Below are positions 33,377 through 40,587 of a stretch of 40,587 nucleotides of DNA, in pieces (position 1 is the first letter of the stretch; each line of letters begins with the position of its first letter). The notes beneath the pieces are model-generated. The model had not been told where the DNA came from and made no database searches. It saw only the letters and a list, made by a program, of their open reading frames with translations. Both the position numbers and the translations under genes were made by a program. Source of the stretch: Prolixibacteraceae bacterium (GTDB lineage: Bacteria > Bacteroidota > Bacteroidia > Bacteroidales > Prolixibacteraceae); the NCBI GenBank assembly GCA_028282195.1, contig JANQII010000323.1:1-40587 (forward strand), in the 5' to 3' direction.

Positions 33377-34182
33377 TGAATTACATTAACGGTTATTTTA
33401 ACATCAGTATGCGGGCGGTTATTACCATCCGTTTTAAGAGCAGCAATTTTATCGATTACTTCAAAACCGGAAATACACTCTCCAAAAATGGTGTATTTGC
33501 CATCCAAATCCGGATATCCGCCAACCGTAGTGTAAGATTGTCGTTGTTCCGGGCTGTATTCCAAAACATCAGGGTGCAGATTGAAACGACTATTAATATC
33601 TTTTTTTACCTTTTCGGCGATCTCCCTGAATTCGTTAACTTTCTTTTCTGCTTTAAGTTTTTTCAGTTTTTCACGAATGTCCGGGGTATAAATTTCTCTT
33701 GTAATTTCTTTTCGGATAGGTCGATTAACGGATAATTCCAAAGTGTCCAGTGCGCCATTCGTAAAAACCTGCCCTTTCACAATATAGAATTGAGAAATAT
33801 CCGACTGCTTAAACGGGTTTACTTCATCCGGTTGACGAGGGGCGCAAAGTGCCCCTTTTTTATGGTGGTAATGAGAAAGAATTTCATCATCGACGGTGTG
33901 CTCCGGGTCACCATAACCAATCCGTTTCCCTTTGGGGGCATTTTTTGAAGATTTTGATCCACCCTGAATTAAAAAGTTCTGGATGACACGATAGAAAAGA
34001 GTTTCATCATAGTAACCCTGATTTGCCAATCTTACAAATGCATCCCTGTGTTTAGGCGTGTCATTGTATAATCGGAATTTCATTGTCCCCAGGTTTGTTT
34101 TAACCTCAACAATACGGTTCTGGCTATTTACTGAAAAAGAAACCAGGAAAGTTAAAATTCCTATGATGAAAATTCGTTTCAC
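33373..34182 (-). CDS. Cyclophilin-type peptidyl-prolyl cis-trans isomerase
   Basis: A 269-aa exported cyclophilin with a signal peptide (about 1-20, ending VNS). The catalytic domain shows FYRVIQNFLIQGG, QFYIVKGQVFTNG and YTIFGECISGFEVID. A roughly 60-residue charged helical insertion (about 150-210, EKLKKLKAEKKVNEFREIA) splits the cyclophilin fold, as also in its neighbour. Start is GTG at 34182, sharing its G with the TAG stop of the upstream cyclophilin gene. It probably helps fold outer-membrane or secreted proteins. Confidence 0.9.
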   Translation of the reverse strand: MKRIFIIGILTFLVSFSVNSQNRIVEVKTNLGTMKFRLYNDTPKHRDAFVRLANQGYYDETLFYRVIQNFLIQGGSKSSKNAPKGKRIGYGDPEHTVDDEILSHYHHKKGALCAPRQPDEVNPFKQSDISQFYIVKGQVFTNGALDTLELSVNRPIRKEITREIYTPDIREKLKKLKAEKKVNEFREIAEKVKKDINSRFNLHPDVLEYSPEQRQSYTTVGGYPDLDGKYTIFGECISGFEVIDKIAALKTDGNNRPHTDVKITVNVIQ

Positions 34183-35003
34183 TAATCAACTACTTTCACT
34201 TTCATTTTCAAATTTGTCAGTGGCCGGTCATACTGATCGGTTTCAACAGCTGCAATCTGATCAATTACATCAAGTCCCTCAACAACCTCTCCAAAAACTG
34301 TATAATTATCATCTAATGAAGGATATCCTCCAATAGTTGTGTAGATTTCCTTTTTCTTGTCACTAATTTTCAATGGTGGCAATTTGCTAATTTCAGCATC
34401 TGCAAGCTCTCGTAGCTCAGCCATTCTAAGCTGAAATTCTTCTTCTTTGCCTTCAGAACGAAGCTTATTAAGTTCCTCCTGATGCTTTATAAAGTGTTTA
34501 CGCAAAACTGATTGTGCCCGCTGGATATTCATTTTATTGGTCATCTCATCAAGCTCATCTGTCGAAAAAGTTCTTCCTTGTACAATATAAAACTGGGAAC
34601 CGGATGATCGCTTTTCAGGATTTTGCTGATCACCTTGCCTGGCTGCAGCAAGTGCTCCTCTCTTATGAAAAAGAGTTGAATCAAACTCAGCAGGAATAGT
34701 ATATCCGGGATCACCCCCTCCCAGACGTATATTTGGTTCTGCATCTTTTGACTCTGGGTCGCCTCCCTGAACCATAAAGCCTTTGATAACACGATGAAAA
34801 AGTAACCCGTCATAAAAACCTTCTTTAGCCAACTTCAAAAAATTATCCCTGTGTAATGGAGTTTTATCGTAAAGTTTAATCAAAACATCTCCAAACTCTG
34901 TTTCAATTTTAACAAGGGTATCCGAATTTTTCTTTTCCGCCTGACCACATGAAAAACTAAAGAATAGTGTGGTAAATAAAAAAAATGTAACTATCTGTTT
35001 CAT
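34182..35003 (-). CDS. Cyclophilin-type peptidyl-prolyl isomerase lipoprotein
   Basis: A lipoprotein cyclophilin of 273 aa from the ATG at 35003 (MKQIVTFF), lipobox SFSC. The longer in-frame ATG (35033) overlaps a perfect -7 element at 35031-35038 and would lie upstream of the transcription start, so I reject it. The PPIase core has FHRVIKGFMVQGGDPES, GSQFYIVQGRTFS and YTVFGEVVEGLDVID, with a charged helical insertion. It is the first gene of the three-cyclophilin operon. Confidence 0.92.
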   Translation of the reverse strand: MKQIVTFFLFTTLFFSFSCGQAEKKNSDTLVKIETEFGDVLIKLYDKTPLHRDNFLKLAKEGFYDGLLFHRVIKGFMVQGGDPESKDAEPNIRLGGGDPGYTIPAEFDSTLFHKRGALAAARQGDQQNPEKRSSGSQFYIVQGRTFSTDELDEMTNKMNIQRAQSVLRKHFIKHQEELNKLRSEGKEEEFQLRMAELRELADAEISKLPPLKISDKKKEIYTTIGGYPSLDDNYTVFGEVVEGLDVIDQIAAVETDQYDRPLTNLKMKVKVVD

Positions 35004-35030
35004 CCGTTCTAAAAAAATTTTGCTTTTGCA

Positions 35031-35038
35031 CAAATATA
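35031..35038 (-). promoter_or_regulatory. -7 promoter element of the cyclophilin operon
   Basis: TATATTTG on the minus strand, a perfect -7 match, about 28 nt upstream of the ATG at 35003. This decides the start of the first cyclophilin. Confidence 0.55.
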
Positions 35039-35104
35039 AACATTCTGTCAGTTGTTAAAAATTGATGATATTCAGTTAAATCAGTGAGACTATGATTTCA
35101 GGAT

Positions 35105-35249
35105 CCGTCAGTTGACGGGGAACTGAAATTATCTAAGTCGAACTGATCCCGGTCAGCCCTGCGACCGGGATCTTTGGGTTTTATTCTTCGTCCCTGGACG
35201 ATAATATAATAATTCCTTAGTTCATACCCCGACTGCTTAAAGCGGGGTA
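35105..35249. repeat. REP-like palindrome cluster between divergent genes
   Basis: Three hairpins: CCGTCAGTTGACGG (35105-35118); a 10-bp perfect stem GATCCCGGTC/GACCGGGATC (35145-35172), followed by TTTGGGTTTT, which would make a terminator on the plus strand although no gene is transcribed into it; and TACCCCG/CGGGGTA (35225-35249). The GATCCCGG arm recalls the hairpin at 5-24. The cluster lies in the divergent region between the cyclophilin and lipoprotein operons. Confidence 0.65.
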
Positions 35250-35298
35250 GTTCATTTGAGTATCGGTTAAAAATCGTATTTTGGACAAAAATTTTGCC

Positions 35299-36234
35299 AT
35301 GAAATACCAGGTAACAGCCATATTTTTTTTGATTTTAGTTACTTCCTGTGACTTATTTTCAGGAGATGATAATGAAGAAAATAAAAGAGTTGATTTTGAT
35401 ATTGATTCAGGAATCATTGAAAAAAGTTTGGATAATCAGTTAAATGAAACTTCCGGGCTTATTTGGTTTAATAATAAAATATGGACGCATAATGACGGAG
35501 CTGGCAACAATGAAATTTATGCATTAGACCCTAATGGAAATATCTCATTAACGGTTGAAATAGAAGGAGCTACGAATATAGACTGGGAAGCCCTGGCTCA
35601 GGATGATGATTTTATTTACATAGGCGACTTCGGAAATAACGCGGGTGATCGTACTGACTTAAAGGTTTTTAAAATTGCAAAAGAAAGTCTTCAGACAACT
35701 GAAAGTTACATTTTAGTTACTGCTGAAGAAATAAGATTCTCCTATTCCAATCAAACGGATTTTAACGGACCCGGTTACCAGCATTCATTCGACTGCGAAG
35801 CAATGGTGGCGACACAAAATGAGATTATTCTCTTTTCTAAAGATTGGAAGAATTTTAAAACTACAGTCTATAAATTGCCTAAAGTCACTGGTGACTATAT
35901 ACTTGACCCATCAGACAGCTATGATGTTACTGGGTTAATTACAGGGGCAGACTTGAGTCCTGACAGTAAGTATCTCACATTATTGGGCTATTCATTTTCA
36001 CTTTTTAGTCCTGACGACTTAAAACCATTTATTTTCTTATTTAATTATAATTCTGACAATACTTTCGGGGATAAAGTTGTTTTCCTGAATCTTGTATCAT
36101 TAAAGGGAAATCAAACAGAAGGAATCTCCTTTGTAAACAATAATACACTTTCTTTTTCTTCTGAAAAAAGGGACAATTTTTATCAAAAAGTTTACGAATT
36201 TAGCTGGTCAGACTATCAAAAATACCTGGATTAA
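35299..36234 (+). CDS. Unknown lipoprotein, beta-propeller-like, paralogue 1
   Basis: A 311-aa lipoprotein from the ATG at 35299 (a TTG at 35281 would add six residues). Lipobox LVTSC (Cys17) with acidic residues soon after (SGDDNEE) predicts surface or outer-membrane location. Repeated W and D rich blocks: LNETSGLIWF, IWTHNDG, NIDWEALAQDDDFIYIGDFGNNAG, FDCEAMVA, LFSKDWKNF, TEGISFV. These suggest a propeller related to SdiA-regulated/esterase-like proteins, but I cannot name a function. A close paralogue follows 2 nt later. Confidence 0.78.
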   Translation: MKYQVTAIFFLILVTSCDLFSGDDNEENKRVDFDIDSGIIEKSLDNQLNETSGLIWFNNKIWTHNDGAGNNEIYALDPNGNISLTVEIEGATNIDWEALAQDDDFIYIGDFGNNAGDRTDLKVFKIAKESLQTTESYILVTAEEIRFSYSNQTDFNGPGYQHSFDCEAMVATQNEIILFSKDWKNFKTTVYKLPKVTGDYILDPSDSYDVTGLITGADLSPDSKYLTLLGYSFSLFSPDDLKPFIFLFNYNSDNTFGDKVVFLNLVSLKGNQTEGISFVNNNTLSFSSEKRDNFYQKVYEFSWSDYQKYLD

Positions 36235-36236
36235 TT

Positions 36237-37154
36237 ATGAAAAAGATTCGACATATATTTTTACTAATGGCCTTTGTTTTAGGCTGTGTTTTTCAATCTT
36301 GCTCAAAAAAGAATCTTGGGGAAAACGTTAAAGTTATTGATTGTAAACCTGAAGTATTTATTGGAAAGATTGATGGTAAACTCAATGAAACTTCCGGATT
36401 AATTTGGTTCGATAACAGGCTATGGTCTGTGAATGATGGTGGCAATAAAGATGAAATTTATGCTTTAGACGCAGATGGTGACATTCGGATTACGGTTGAG
36501 CTTGATGATGCTAAAAATACTGACTGGGAAGCAATGACCCAGGATGATAAATACATTTATGTAGGTGATTTTGGCAACAACCTTGGTATTCGAAAAGACC
36601 TTAAAGTTTTCCGAATTTCAAAAAAGAAACTGTATGACGATAAGGAAAAATTAAAGGTCAAAGCTAAAAAGATCAAATTTTCATATGCGTTACAGAAGAA
36701 CTTTTTCCCAAGAAATCATGCCCACCAATTTGACTGTGAAGCCATGTTTTCATATAAAGATCACCTCTATCTATTTTCAAAAGATTGGGCAACTTTTAAT
36801 ACTGAACTTTATAAGTTGCCGAAGAAACCCGGAGAATATGAACTTAAACCTGAAGGCAGATTCGATGTAAGAGGACTAATAACCGGGGCTGCTTTGAGTT
36901 CGGATGAAAAATACTTTTCATTAATTGGTTACTTAGATTCAGTGCCATTTATCTACCTCTTTAAATTTGATCCAGCTAACATATTTAGTGAAAAAGCTGT
37001 ATACCTTGATTTGAAAACTATCGCAGGTTCACAAACAGAAGGGATTTGTTTTATAAATGATAGTACTTTGGTTTTTTCAACAGAAAAAACAAGCTCGTAT
37101 TCTCAAAAGGTATTTTCAATTAACTGGATTAATTATAAAACTTTTCTGGACTAA
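36237..37154 (+). CDS. Unknown lipoprotein, beta-propeller-like, paralogue 2
   Basis: 305 aa with lipobox VFQSC (Cys22). It shares with the preceding gene, in the same order, LNETSGLIWF, NDGG/NDGA, DWEAMTQDDKYIYVGDFGNN, QFDCEAM, LFSKDWA, YKLPK, RGLITGAALS, and TEGI plus a final FSTEK. The two are a tandem duplication, starting 2 nt apart, and must be one operon. The duplicates differ in their N-termini (the first is acidic after the lipobox, the second basic), hinting at different membrane faces (inference). Confidence 0.8.
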   Translation: MKKIRHIFLLMAFVLGCVFQSCSKKNLGENVKVIDCKPEVFIGKIDGKLNETSGLIWFDNRLWSVNDGGNKDEIYALDADGDIRITVELDDAKNTDWEAMTQDDKYIYVGDFGNNLGIRKDLKVFRISKKKLYDDKEKLKVKAKKIKFSYALQKNFFPRNHAHQFDCEAMFSYKDHLYLFSKDWATFNTELYKLPKKPGEYELKPEGRFDVRGLITGAALSSDEKYFSLIGYLDSVPFIYLFKFDPANIFSEKAVYLDLKTIAGSQTEGICFINDSTLVFSTEKTSSYSQKVFSINWINYKTFLD

Positions 37155-37159
37155 GGTTT

Positions 37160-37687
37160 ATGCTGATTGTCAGTTCACATATTAAGCTTGAGCGTTTAAA
37201 TATTACCCATGCCTTTTTGATTTTCCAGGCGATTGATCAAAATCGGGAATTTCTTTCCCCGTGGTTACCTTTTGTGCAAGACACCCACTCACAAGCAGAT
37301 ACCGAAGCTTTTATCCAATCAGTAACAGGCTCTTCAAGCAATAATCGTGATGATGTTTTTCTAATTTGGTATAAAGAACATTTTGCAGGGTTAATTGGAT
37401 ATAAAGACACCGATCGGGTTAACTTAAAAACTGAAATTGGTTATTGGCTTGTCGAAAATATGAGTGGAAAAGGGATTATTACACGTTCAGTTAAAGAGCT
37501 TGTAGATTATGCTTTTTCACAAATGAACATGAATCGTATTCAAATTAAGTGCGCAGTTGGCAACACCAAAAGTTCAGCAATTCCCAAACGCCTTGGTTTC
37601 GCTTTTGAAGGAGTTGAAAGAGCTGGAGAAAAGCATCATTCCGGATATCTCGATTTGGAAATATACAGCATATTAAAAAACGATTAA
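37160..37687 (+). CDS. GNAT N-acetyltransferase (RimJ/RimL-like)
   Basis: A 175-aa GCN5-related acetyltransferase. RimL-like layout: LERLNITHAFLIFQAIDQNREFLSPWLPF at the start, then FAGLIGYKDTD, EIGYWLVENMSGKGIITRSVKELVDYAF (acetyl-CoA loop in variant form, G-K-G), and the family end NTKSSAIPKRLGFAFEGVER. It would acetylate a protein N-terminus or small amine. It is 5 nt after the lipoprotein gene and is probably co-transcribed with it. Confidence 0.9.
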   Translation: MLIVSSHIKLERLNITHAFLIFQAIDQNREFLSPWLPFVQDTHSQADTEAFIQSVTGSSSNNRDDVFLIWYKEHFAGLIGYKDTDRVNLKTEIGYWLVENMSGKGIITRSVKELVDYAFSQMNMNRIQIKCAVGNTKSSAIPKRLGFAFEGVERAGEKHHSGYLDLEIYSILKND

Positions 37688-37817
37688 TACATTTCTTCCC
37701 CACTTTTGCAACCTTTTCTTAATTCAATGCTCTGTAATAAGTAGTTTCAATCTAAATTAATTGTTAAAGTTTGAAACTTTTTTAATCTTTGAACTGTTTA
37801 TTAATTTGTTCGATTTT

Positions 37818-37825
37818 TATTTTTG
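37818..37825 (+). promoter_or_regulatory. -7 promoter element of the ACP-like gene
   Basis: TATTTTTG matches TAnnTTTG exactly, with a TTTG at 37788-37791 as a possible but slightly distant -33. Transcription from about 37832 supports translation from the ATG at 37875 and not from the in-frame TTG at 37761. Confidence 0.45.
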
Positions 37826-37874
37826 CACTGTTCTGCTACCAAATGAATTTGGTAACAATGAAAACTACAAAGTC

Positions 37875-38111
37875 ATGGAAAACAAAACGATGAGAAGAAC
37901 GCTTTATCGTGTTCTAAGGAAAACTGGTGTACCAAGAAATGAAATTGAATTAGATGCTTCTTTCAATGAAGATTTAAATTTTGATCAACTTGATTGGACA
38001 TTGTTCATTTTCTATTTGGAAAACACGTTTAATATCTCTGTAAATGATGAAGAGATATCAAGACTTTATCAGGTTCGGGACTCGCTTGAACTTGTAAAGA
38101 GTATAGCATAG
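37875..38111 (+). CDS. Acyl-carrier-protein-like protein lacking the carrier serine
   Basis: A 78-aa protein that aligns without gaps to acyl carrier proteins over its last 60 residues (ASFNEDLNFDQLDW, FIFYLENTFNISVNDEE). The serine that carries phosphopantetheine (DSL in ACP) is Gln38 (DQL), so it cannot be acylated in the usual way. It may be a regulatory or structural relative. The ATG at 37875 is preferred over the in-frame TTG at 37761 because a -7 element lies at 37818-37825. A strong terminator follows. Confidence 0.85.
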   Translation: MENKTMRRTLYRVLRKTGVPRNEIELDASFNEDLNFDQLDWTLFIFYLENTFNISVNDEEISRLYQVRDSLELVKSIA

Positions 38112-38130
38112 TTTAACATAGTTAGTTCAG

Positions 38131-38165
38131 AAAAGCATCCTCAAAAGGGTGCTTTTTTTATTTAT
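38131..38165 (+). terminator. Intrinsic terminator after the ACP-like gene
   Basis: AAAGCATCCT and AGGGTGCTTT form a 10-bp stem with one G-T pair around a CAAA loop, followed by TTTTATTTAT. Confidence 0.9.
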
Positions 38166-38236
38166 AAAGAATTTTTCAAAGAACTTATGTTTTAAAGTAG
38201 TGTTATATCTCATATAATATTCTAAACAATATAAAA

Positions 38237-39052
38237 ATGGAAACCATTGAGAATTTTGCTAGCTGGATAACTGACCTGGCTGTCAGTTACGGACTAAAAC
38301 TTGTATCCGCATTAATAACCCTAATTATTGGTTTGTGGATAATTAGCATGATTACAAAAGCTTTCGGGCGGTTAATGATAAAGAGAGATTGGGATGAATC
38401 GCTACATGGATTTTTAAAAAATCTTGTACGCATTTTATTGAAGGTAATGTTGCTGATTTCTGTTATTAGTATGATGGGAATTCAGATGACCTCATTTGTT
38501 GCTCTTTTAGGTGCGGCTGGTTTAGCCGTTGGTATGGCATTATCGGGAACTCTTCAGAACTTTGCAGGCGGTGTGATGATTTTAATCTTTAAACCTTTCA
38601 AAATAGGTGATTACATTGAAGCTCAAGGATATGCTGGTTCAGTAGCTGAGATTCAAATCTTTAATACCATACTGAAAACACCTGACAACAAAACCATTAT
38701 TATTCCAAACGGAGGACTATCAACCGGGTCAATGGTTAATTATTCTGCAGAAGAAACCAGAAGGGTTGATTTTTCATTTGGTATCGCATATGGTGATGAC
38801 TATGATAAAGCAAAAGAACTTATTCAATCCTTGATTAATGCTGATAGCAGAATCCTGAAAGATCCGGCAACTTTCATCGCTCTTGGCGAATTGGCAGATA
38901 GCTCTGTTAATATTACTGTACGCGTTTGGACGAAAGCATCTGATTATTGGGGAGTACACTTCGACATGCAGGAAAAAGTTTATAAAGAGTTCCCTAAAGC
39001 TGGATTAAGCATTCCATTTCCACAAATGGATGTGTACGTTCAAAATCAATAA
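38237..39052 (+). CDS. mscS: Small-conductance mechanosensitive channel (MscS family)
   Basis: 271 aa, the size of canonical MscS. Three membrane helices (about 15-40, 60-82, 86-115); TM3 is the Gly/Ala-rich pore helix GAAGLAVGMALSGTLQNFAGG. The cytoplasmic beta domain shows KPFKIGDYIEAQGYAGSV and IPNGGLSTGSMVNYS, followed by the alpha/beta domain. It releases solutes on hypo-osmotic shock. It is followed 2 nt later by the DUF3078 gene. Confidence 0.94.
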   Translation: METIENFASWITDLAVSYGLKLVSALITLIIGLWIISMITKAFGRLMIKRDWDESLHGFLKNLVRILLKVMLLISVISMMGIQMTSFVALLGAAGLAVGMALSGTLQNFAGGVMILIFKPFKIGDYIEAQGYAGSVAEIQIFNTILKTPDNKTIIIPNGGLSTGSMVNYSAEETRRVDFSFGIAYGDDYDKAKELIQSLINADSRILKDPATFIALGELADSSVNITVRVWTKASDYWGVHFDMQEKVYKEFPKAGLSIPFPQMDVYVQNQ

Positions 39053-39054
39053 AT

Positions 39055-39947
39055 ATGAAAAAAATAGTACTATTTTTCTTCTTACTTCCTCTGGTCGCTC
39101 TCTCTCAGGAAGCTGCTGACAGTACTAAAGTTTGGAAGTTTGGAAGTTTGGAGGAACAACATCGATCAATTTTTCACAGGTTTCTTTATCAAACTGGGCT
39201 GCCGGAGGAAAAAGCTCTGCTTCAGGCTCTTTTCTTTTTAACTCATATGCCAATTACCAGAAAGACCATATAAGCTGGGAAAATGCTTTAGATTTAGGAT
39301 ATGGCTTGTTAAAAGAAAATGGAGATAAGCCGGTTAAAACAGATGATAAGATTGACTTTAGCTCCAAGTTTGGGGTGAAATCGAAAGGAAAAATCTACTA
39401 TACTGCTTTATTCAATTTCAGGTCCCAATTTGCAAATGGCTATAATTATCCGGATCGCGAGAATGAAATTTCGAAATTTTTAGCACCAGGCTATTTTACA
39501 TTAGCATTGGGTTTTGACTATAAACCCAGTGAGCAGTTTTCAATTTTTGCATCACCCCTTACAGGAAAGATGACAGTTGTGACTGATGATGTACTTTCTG
39601 ATGCTGGAGCATTTGGAGTTGATCCGGGTAAAAAAAGCCGATCAGAGTTAGGAGCTTTTGTGAAAGCTCAATTGAAACAGGAGATTGTAAAAAATGTAAG
39701 CTTAGAAACAAAAGTTGACTTTTTCTCAAATTATCTTAATAAGCCTGAAAACATCGATATTCACTGGGATGTGTTAATTAATATGAAGATTAATGAATAT
39801 CTATCTGCCAATCTGATTACCAACCTCATTTATGATGATGACGTTGATATTCAGATTGATAAAGGCAATGATGGAACAGTTGATGAAGTTGGCCCAAGAA
39901 TTCAGTTTAAAGAGCTTTTTGGAATTGGAGTTAATGTGAAATTTTAA
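39055..39947 (+). pseudogene. DUF3078 outer-membrane protein gene, frameshifted by an 8-bp tandem repeat
   Basis: It begins with a signal peptide (MKKIVLFFFLLPLVALSQ) and DSTKVWKF, then changes frame inside three copies of AAGTTTGG (39128-39151) and continues as WKFGGTTSINFSQVSLSNWAAGG in the frame that stops at 39947. With two copies the frame would be continuous at 294 aa (TKVWKFGGTTSINF). The body has beta-barrel-like strands and ends FGIGVNVKF, typical of DUF3078 outer-membrane proteins. As read, only a short product ending at about 39273 can be made. It could be a phase-variable gene, a mutation or a sequencing artefact. Confidence 0.8.
39128..39151 (+). repeat. Tandem repeat (AAGTTTGG)x3 causing frameshift
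   Basis: Three perfect copies of an 8-bp unit within the coding region. Since 8 is not a multiple of three, copy-number change moves the frame. Two copies restore the full DUF3078 protein. Confidence 0.9.
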
Positions 39948-40194
39948 ATGATTCTTTTTTTTGAAGCACATGTTCTTTTTAACAATATTATATAAAAAAG
40001 CATACGTTCATGAGAAAAAAGGGGGGGTTCCCTTTAAATATGGGTATGTTCATATAATAGTATTGAAAATATTATGATTGAGAAACGGTTTTGGTTTAAC
40101 TTTGAAATACTTCAAGTCTGATGAAGTTTTCACGTATAATTAAAACCAGTTTAATTTTTCTCTTTCATTCCACTCTTAAGCGCACAAGCATTTC
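39948..40194. other. Intergenic, no gene seen
   Basis: The AT-rich stretch after the DUF3078 gene contains a G7 run at about 40021-40027 but no ORF, tRNA or clear operator. The hairpins and tRNA remnant that follow are listed separately. Confidence 0.5.
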
Positions 40195-40222
40195 GGGCCG
40201 GGATTTCTTCTCCGGCCCTTTC
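40195..40222 (+). terminator. GGGCCGG hairpin, possible terminator
   Basis: GGGCCGG (40195-40201) and CCGGCCC (40212-40218) form a 7-bp perfect stem with a 10-nt loop, followed by TTTCATT. It could end plus-strand transcripts from the DUF3078 gene. Confidence 0.5.
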
Positions 40223-40235
40223 ATTAAATATTAAT

Positions 40236-40278
40236 ATAAAAAAAGAAGCCCTCAGACTTAAAAACCTGAAGGCTTCTT
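40236..40278 (-). terminator. Intrinsic terminator downstream of the tRNA remnant
   Basis: AAGAAGCC (40243-40250) pairs with GGCTTCTT (40271-40278), with inner TCAG/CTGA pairs. On the minus strand it is followed by a T7 run, the normal layout of a terminator just after a tRNA gene. Confidence 0.85.
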
Positions 40279-40300
40279 GTACCCGGAGTGGGAATCGAAC
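40279..40300 (-). tRNA. 3'-end tRNA remnant (T-arm and acceptor strand only)
   Basis: On the minus strand the sequence GTTCGATTCCCACTCCGGGT is the T-loop, 3' half of the T-stem and 3' acceptor strand of a tRNA, and a terminator follows. Upstream on that strand nothing matches the 5' half of the T-stem, anticodon or D-arm, so the gene is not complete. This is the usual trace left at a tRNA integration site (att). The identity of the tRNA cannot be determined. Confidence 0.7.
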
Positions 40301-40423
40301 TATCTTTATAATGCACTTATTATCAGTGTTTTATTTTTTAACAAATCGAGAGGTCTCGTTTTAGTCTCTCACTGGTTCATTTTCAGTATTTTATGGTTTA
40401 AAGATACAAAAAAATAGTATTCA

Positions 40424-40500
40424 TAACGTGAGTTTTGGATTCAATAAATTGTTTTTCAATGGTTTATGGTGTTAATCTGTATTGATCTCTGTTCGCGTCT
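40424..40500. mobile_element. Second, partial copy of the TAACGTGAG MITE-like element
   Basis: Begins with the same end as the element at 23645-23910 (TAACGTGAGTTTTGGATTCAA is identical to the complement of its right end) and stays similar for about 75 bp (TCAATGG, TGTATTGATC, CTGTT, GCG blocks) before diverging. It starts 124 bp from the tRNA remnant. Confidence 0.65.
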
Positions 40501-40529
40501 CGTACGTTTGTATTAAAAAATATTAAAGA

Positions 40530-40571
40530 CCCATTTAATTACTGATTTTGTAGTTTAGTATATTAAATGGG
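40530..40571. repeat. 10-bp inverted repeat at the window edge
   Basis: CCCATTTAAT (40530-40539) and ATTAAATGGG (40562-40571) are perfect inverted repeats separated by 22 nt, close to a GGAGG at 40569-40575. It could be an operator or the hairpin of a gene starting beyond the window. Confidence 0.55.
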
Positions 40572-40587
40572 AGGAGGCAAGAAAGCA

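Noticed and set aside
35145-35182. Plus-strand terminator in the cyclophilin/lipoprotein divergent region
   Set aside because: The hairpin and T-rich tail fit, but no plus-strand gene would be read into it; kept only as a repeat cluster.
37761-37874. N-terminal extension of the ACP-like protein
   Set aside because: It starts at TTG, is hydrophobic unlike ACPs, and spans a -7 promoter element.
40279-40380. A complete tRNA gene at the right end
   Set aside because: Only the T-loop/acceptor end matches; no D-arm, anticodon arm or 5' acceptor strand can be found upstream on the minus strand.
1-40587. CRISPR array or cas genes
   Set aside because: No regularly spaced direct repeats of 20-40 bp and no Cas-like proteins were seen.

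Overview
The window comes from an AT-rich Bacteroidota genome, most likely a Bacteroidales/Marinilabiliales-type marine or anaerobic lineage. The signs are FecI/FecR-type regulators, SusC-like TonB receptor logic, surface lipoproteins with acidic residues just after the lipobox cysteine, DUF5687 and DUF3078 proteins, genes that mostly lack Shine-Dalgarno sequences, and repeated TAnnTTTG -7 promoter elements. This placement is inference from gene content; no rRNA is present.

Left part (1-12186). A minus-strand block encodes a PadR repressor, a HAAS-like membrane protein and a two-gene ABC exporter. Next come asd (aspartate semialdehyde dehydrogenase), a PPDK-regulatory (PPPS/DUF299) kinase-phosphorylase, two different aldo/keto reductases, an NTF2-like secreted protein, a DUF1338/HglS-type dioxygenase, ogt, and an ECF sigma/FecR anti-sigma pair with no receptor gene of its own beside it.

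Centre (12461-23505). A repeat-rich intergenic stretch leads into a -7 promoter and a well-preserved cobalamin riboswitch. This controls a BtuB-like TonB receptor and a BtuG-like lipoprotein carrying two PKD domains. After a probable intrinsic terminator comes the late cobalamin assembly set: cobU, cobT, cobS, cobC, a severed second cobT start, cobQ, cobD and cbiB, most of them overlapping or closely packed. Together these would import corrinoids across the outer membrane, amidate and attach aminopropanol, and build the lower ligand. No corrin-ring synthesis genes, BtuCDF or adenosyltransferase lie in the window.

Right part (23506-40587). A MITE-like element and REP-like repeats precede a lipid kinase. 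Then follow a Panacea-domain putative toxin-antitoxin pair, a kinase/phosphatase pair, and about 1.6 kb of decayed DNA (a frameshifted DUF3800 gene, a duplicated 57-bp sequence, GC-rich hairpins). After these come a HAD phosphatase, pheS, three tandem cyclophilins (one fused to what looks like a dead trypsin-like domain), two tandem paralogous lipoproteins, a GNAT acetyltransferase, an acyl-carrier-like protein without the carrier serine, an MscS channel and a DUF3078 gene frameshifted by a third copy of an 8-bp tandem repeat. The right edge holds a tRNA 3'-end remnant with its terminator and a second partial copy of the MITE-like element, which suggests an integration site.

The strongest leads are the 8-bp repeat frameshift (possible phase variation), the new short repeat elements, the Panacea partner protein, the carrier-less ACP-like protein, and the riboswitch-controlled BtuB/PKD-BtuG module.
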